Source: Cavia porcellus
Taxonomy: Eukaryota > Chordata > Mammalia > Rodentia > Caviidae
NCBI RefSeq assembly: GCF_034190915.1
Contig: NW_026947484.1
Span: forward strand, 142,760,982-142,824,981
DNA length: 64,000 bases
Direction of reading: 5' to 3'
In this document: positions 61,080 through 64,000 of the stretch, piece after piece
Position numbering within the stretch: the stretch's first letter is position 1
Layout: each line of letters starts with the position of its first letter
Notes under the pieces: model-generated
The model's input: only the letters and a program-made list of their open reading frames with translations
Database searches by the model: none
Told to the model about the DNA's origin: nothing
Translations under genes and position numbers: made by a program

Positions 61080-62405
61080 CTATAATGTGTTTAGCTCTTC
61101 TCCAGTCTGGAGAGTGGCAAAAATGAAGCCACTATAAGTGTCAATAATGACATGTACATATTTTAGATTGCCAAACTCATTGAAATGGGTAACATCCATT
61201 TGCCATAAGGCATTAGGAATTAAACCTCTAGGGTTGACTCCTAGGTGTTGAACAGGTGAGTGGATAGCACAAGATGGGCAATTTTTTACAATTTGTCTGG
61301 CTTGCTCACGGGTAATTTTGTAGAGAAGGCGGAGGGTGTGAGCATTGAGGTGATGTAGCTGGTGGGCTTGTTGGGCCTCAGACACCTTGGAGTCCTGAGC
61401 CATAAAAACCTGTGCTCGTACAGCAACATCAGCCAAATGATTTCCTTGGGCAAGAGGCCCTGGGAGGTTGGAATGAGCTCGCAGATGACCGATAAAGAAC
61501 TTATGACGGCGAAGCCATATGAAGCATTGTAATTGTTTGAACAGATTTGCAGCTGGGGAAGCATGACATATAATAGCAACAGTCTCTAATAATGGAACAG
61601 ACTGAGCAAGGTAAGCACTGTCAGTATACAAATTAAATGGTTGGTCAGAGTAAGCAGCAAAAGCTGCAAGAATAGCTTCTAACTCTGCTAATTGTGCAGA
61701 GGAAGTATCTGCCTGGAGGGTAGAAACATTGTCTTGAGATACATAAGCAGCTCTTCCAGAGGATGAGCCATCAGTGAATAAAACCAGGGCACCCGGAAGG
61801 GGTTGTGAAGCTGTGACTTTAGGGAATATAAATGAGTGACGATTAGCAAAGTCAACTAGCTTATTTGGAGGGTAATGATTGTCAATAGTCCCTGAATAGG
61901 AAGCTAAGGCAATAGGCCACACTTCAGTACTCTGAAGTAGCCAATCTATTTGGTCTTTTGTAAAAGGTTGAATGATAATATCTGGTTCTTTGCCAAAGTA
62001 ACATTTTCCCTGCTTTCTACCCTGGATTATTAGGTCTGAGACAGCTTGGAAATAAGGCAAAAGTGTTCTTTTTGGAGAGACTGGTAAATGGACCCACATG
62101 AGGGGAGCTTGTTGCCAGAACACTGCTGTAGGGCAAAGCTTTGTATTAAAAATGAGAAACTGTAAAGGCTCATTGTAGTCCATAAAGGAAACAGTTTGTT
62201 GAGCAATAGCCTCTTCTACTTTACTGAGCGCTCTCCTGGCATCAGGTGTAAGCTCTCGGGGGGAAGTTGGATCTATGTCTCCCCGAAGCAGCGCATAAAG
62301 GGGCTGTAAATCATGTTTTGTTAGTTTTAAAAATGGTATGAGCCAATTAATATCTCCCAATAGTTTTTGGAAGTCATGAAGTGTAAAGGAATAGAGAATA
62401 AGCAA
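61080..62405 (-). pseudogene. pol: Provirus pol, RT connection, RNase H and integrase N-terminal half
   Basis: The 441-codon frame opens just before an FQKLLGDINW block, the region after the deleted RT palm. RNase H spans about residues 205-330 with its acidic residues at D212, E241/E243, D262 and D326. The integrase zinc-binding part follows, with histidines near 348-356 and cysteines 377 and 380. The first catalytic aspartate is at 404. A one- or two-base shift near 61095 ends the frame. It is in the same frame as gag but separated by deletions. The longest open frame of the provirus is here. Confidence 0.88.
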
Positions 62406-62409
62406 TCTT

Positions 62410-62655
62410 TAAGATCTATGACAATTTTAAAAAATCCTAAAGGAATGGCACTGAGGGGAGGCCAGGCTGTAGAGGCCCCTTTAAGACCATTGTCTTATTT
62501 ATTGCCCTAAGGTCTTGTAGCAGCCTCCACTTCCCTGACCTTTTCCGGATAACAAAGATAGGTGTGTTCCAAGGGGAATTACTAGGAACAATGTGGCCTG
62601 CATCTAACTGGTCCTGCACCAGCTGCCTTGCGGCTGCAAGCTTTTTAGAGTTAAG
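62410..62655 (-). pseudogene. pol: Provirus pol, reverse transcriptase N-terminal piece
   Basis: The minus strand reads the finger region of a retroviral reverse transcriptase (motifs [24 protein letters not shown]) in a different frame from gag. A one-base shift near 62450-62460 precedes a DLKDC block. The sequence then jumps at about 62350-62380 to a region past the palm, so the YMDD-type active site is absent. Confidence 0.85.
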
Positions 62656-63203
62656 GTTGTTTCTAAAGGCTTATATGAATCCCCAATTTGCCATGGAGGT
62701 ACAGCGAGTAGCGGGCTGCCATCCTGGGACCTGTTGATCATGTCAACAGGTGGAAGTGGTGGCAGATCACCATGTACGAGGACCTCTAACAGGCCATCAT
62801 TCTCTGCATCTGAGAAATCAGAGGCTTCAGATTTTTCTGAGGATGGTTTTGAGGTAGATTTAAGGGAGTCGCGCAAGGCAGCCTCACCCAGTGCAGCTGT
62901 CTCCTCAACCTGAGGGTCTGCATGCCTCTGGGCAAGCAGCTCAGAAATTAAATTCCAATATGTAAAGGTGGTCACAGGAACCTTTTTTGGACCGAAAACT
63001 CTATAATAATCTTTTAAAACATCTCTTACTGTATTCCACCTCTTGGTATCTATAGAACCCTCTAGGGGGAACCAAGGGCAAACCTTATGAATAAACTGAA
63101 AATACTGTAATAATTCTTGTTTTTCAACCCTTATCTCTCTTGTCTTTAATGCCTTTATAAGGCCTCCGACGAACAGTTTATGTTTGCTCAATACTTGACC
63201 CAT
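62604..63203 (-). pseudogene. gag: Provirus gag (matrix region), truncated
   Basis: A 199-codon frame starts MGQ, giving the glycine-2 myristoylation signal of retroviral matrix proteins. The first ~100 residues have the betaretrovirus matrix order with the CPWFP and DYY motifs and a KVPVT block. An acidic serine-rich stretch follows. The frame then runs out of frame into reverse transcriptase sequence near 62640, so capsid and nucleocapsid are deleted. Gag would normally assemble the particle at or near the cell membrane. This remnant cannot. Confidence 0.85.
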
Positions 63204-63434
63204 GTCGGGAAAGGGAAATGGGGTTGCCGTTCACTCACCGTGACTCGGGCAGGACGTCGGGTAGTCGTCTGCGCAGGTCTCGGCACTTGATTTAATGTCC
63301 TGTTGCTTTAAACTTTAATCCTTGATTCAGTTTACTCATTCCTCGGCCGAGGTCTCTGGTTCAATTTGCTTTCACTTTCGGTTTAAGCCGGCTGTCTCTC
63401 GAACGGCTCCCTCGTTAACTTCTCCGTGCCAGGG

Positions 63435-63452
63435 GCCCCACGTTGGGCGCCA
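63435..63452 (-). promoter_or_regulatory. Primer binding site, tRNA-Lys type
   Basis: On the minus strand TGGCGCCCAACGTGGGGC lies two bases after the 5' LTR. It is complementary to the 3' end of tRNA-Lys(1,2), as used by type D and several class II retroviruses, and unlike the tRNA-Phe site typical of mouse IAPs. Confidence 0.9.
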
Positions 63453-63454
63453 CT

Positions 63455-63787
63455 TGATCCAGCCTGCAGATCAACAAGTTCAGAACTCCTGGAGGGGAAA
63501 CGGGGATTAAATAAAAGACATGGGGGAGACAAAAAGAGACGAAGGCAAGTTGATGTTAACCCAATCAAGCCTCCGGTTTATTGAGAAAATAATCACACCT
63601 TTTATAGGCTAAGGGCGGGAGCTGGGACAGGAAGAGGTTAAACAGATGAATACAACAGGGTTACCATCACATCCGGATAAGTGACGTAAGCAGAAGAGGA
63701 TTATGGTTAATGTAGGCAGACGCAGTGCCCATAGGAGAGAGAGAGAGAGACATCTAGGCAGCAATGCCTGTCACTCGGCTCCCTACA
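63455..63787 (-). mobile_element. 5' LTR of the class II provirus
   Basis: On the minus strand it runs TGTAGGGAGCC to GGCTGGATCA. It has a TATA box CCTATAAAAGG (63598-63609 region), an AATAAA signal (63577-63582), an ATF/CREB-like TGACGTAA (63682-63689), a GC box and an ETS-like CCGGAT. It would start transcription toward lower coordinates through gag. Confidence 0.92.
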
Positions 63788-63793
63788 TCTGGA

Positions 63794-64000
63794 TACCCTG
63801 CCATCCCAAACCTCACGGGGTCACAGACAATTTTGGAAGTGGCTGAGTTGAGAGTGTATGATTGATAGGAGGTACAATGCTGGGAATAAAGGTGCCGGGA
63901 TTAAGGGTGGGTGATTGCTGGGTCAGTCCATTAGAGGAATAAAAGGAGTAGAAAGAGACTCTTAAGGTTCAATTCCTGACTTTTTTCACGTTATTTTCAA
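63794..64000. mobile_element. Continuation of the repeat interrupted by the provirus
   Basis: Together with 59420-59444 this gives a plausible MaLR-type LTR ('ggtttgtgtctgga' joined to 'taccctgccatcccaaacct'). The element runs toward the right edge of the window. Confidence 0.4.

Larger units (their letters stand above)
59445..63787 (-). mobile_element. Class II (betaretrovirus-like) provirus, internally deleted
   Basis: The two 333-bp LTRs (59445-59777 and 63455-63787) differ at two positions. The element is flanked by the 6-bp direct repeat TCTGGA (59439-59444 and 63788-63793). Reading right to left it has a lysine-tRNA primer binding site, a gag matrix frame, a shortened pol, a possible env tail and a polypurine tract. 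The interior is only about 3.7 kb, roughly half of a complete provirus. Capsid, nucleocapsid, protease and the reverse transcriptase centre are missing. Frames are shifted between the surviving pieces, so it cannot make its own replication proteins. Confidence 0.92.

Noticed and set aside
1..64000. CRISPR array, prophage, operon or toxin-antitoxin system
   Set aside because: The repeats are eukaryotic SINE, LINE and LTR elements. There are no spaced identical short repeats and no prokaryotic gene order.

Overview
This window is mammalian nuclear DNA and almost certainly comes from a rodent. It carries 7SL-derived B1 SINEs with the internal duplication typical of B1, tRNA-derived ID-like SINEs, many LINE-1 (L1) pieces, an old MIR, ERV class I and class II elements, and the 5' exons of an Fc-gamma receptor I gene with canonical splice sites. 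The SINE mix looks non-murine to me, but I cannot name the species. There is no operon, phage, CRISPR array or other prokaryotic-style system.

Layout. 1-12.3 kb: broken antisense L1s, a 2.5 kb unit that recurs near 38 kb, and a solo LTR (7193-8265) nested in an L1. 12.3-17.8 kb: a decayed class I ERV (integrase remnant, 3' LTR) interrupted by an RPL36 retropseudogene. 17.8-23.0 kb: a repeat-poor island with three minus-strand exons of an FCGR1 (CD64)-like gene: signal peptide, 21-bp mini-exon and first Ig domain (20485 down to 18922). Exons for the later Ig domains and the membrane segment were not found in the remaining 18.9 kb downstream. 23-41.5 kb: two long antisense L1s and the second copy of the 2.5 kb unit. 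41.5-51.5 kb: a GA microsatellite, LTR-type repeats and L1 fragments in both orientations. 51.5-59.4 kb: a CpG-containing segment with CTCF-like motifs, a SEC61G retropseudogene, a tRNA-Asn-like pseudogene, a solo LTR and unassigned DNA. 59445-63787: a minus-strand class II (betaretrovirus-like) provirus with two 333-bp LTRs that differ at only two positions, a 6-bp target duplication, a lysine-type primer binding site, and a heavily deleted gag-pol-env interior.

How it fits together. The FCGR1-like exons are the only host protein-coding sequence supported here. Most of the rest is transposable-element history that can be read from nesting. The most notable point is the contrast inside the class II provirus: its LTRs are nearly identical, so it looks recent, yet it lacks the reverse transcriptase centre and has a lysine where integrase needs its catalytic glutamate. 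This suggests a defective lineage moved by proteins supplied in trans. The second notable point is a loose ~150-bp tandem periodicity in the L1 3' regions, seen at several places and in both orientations. All boundaries and percentages were judged by eye.
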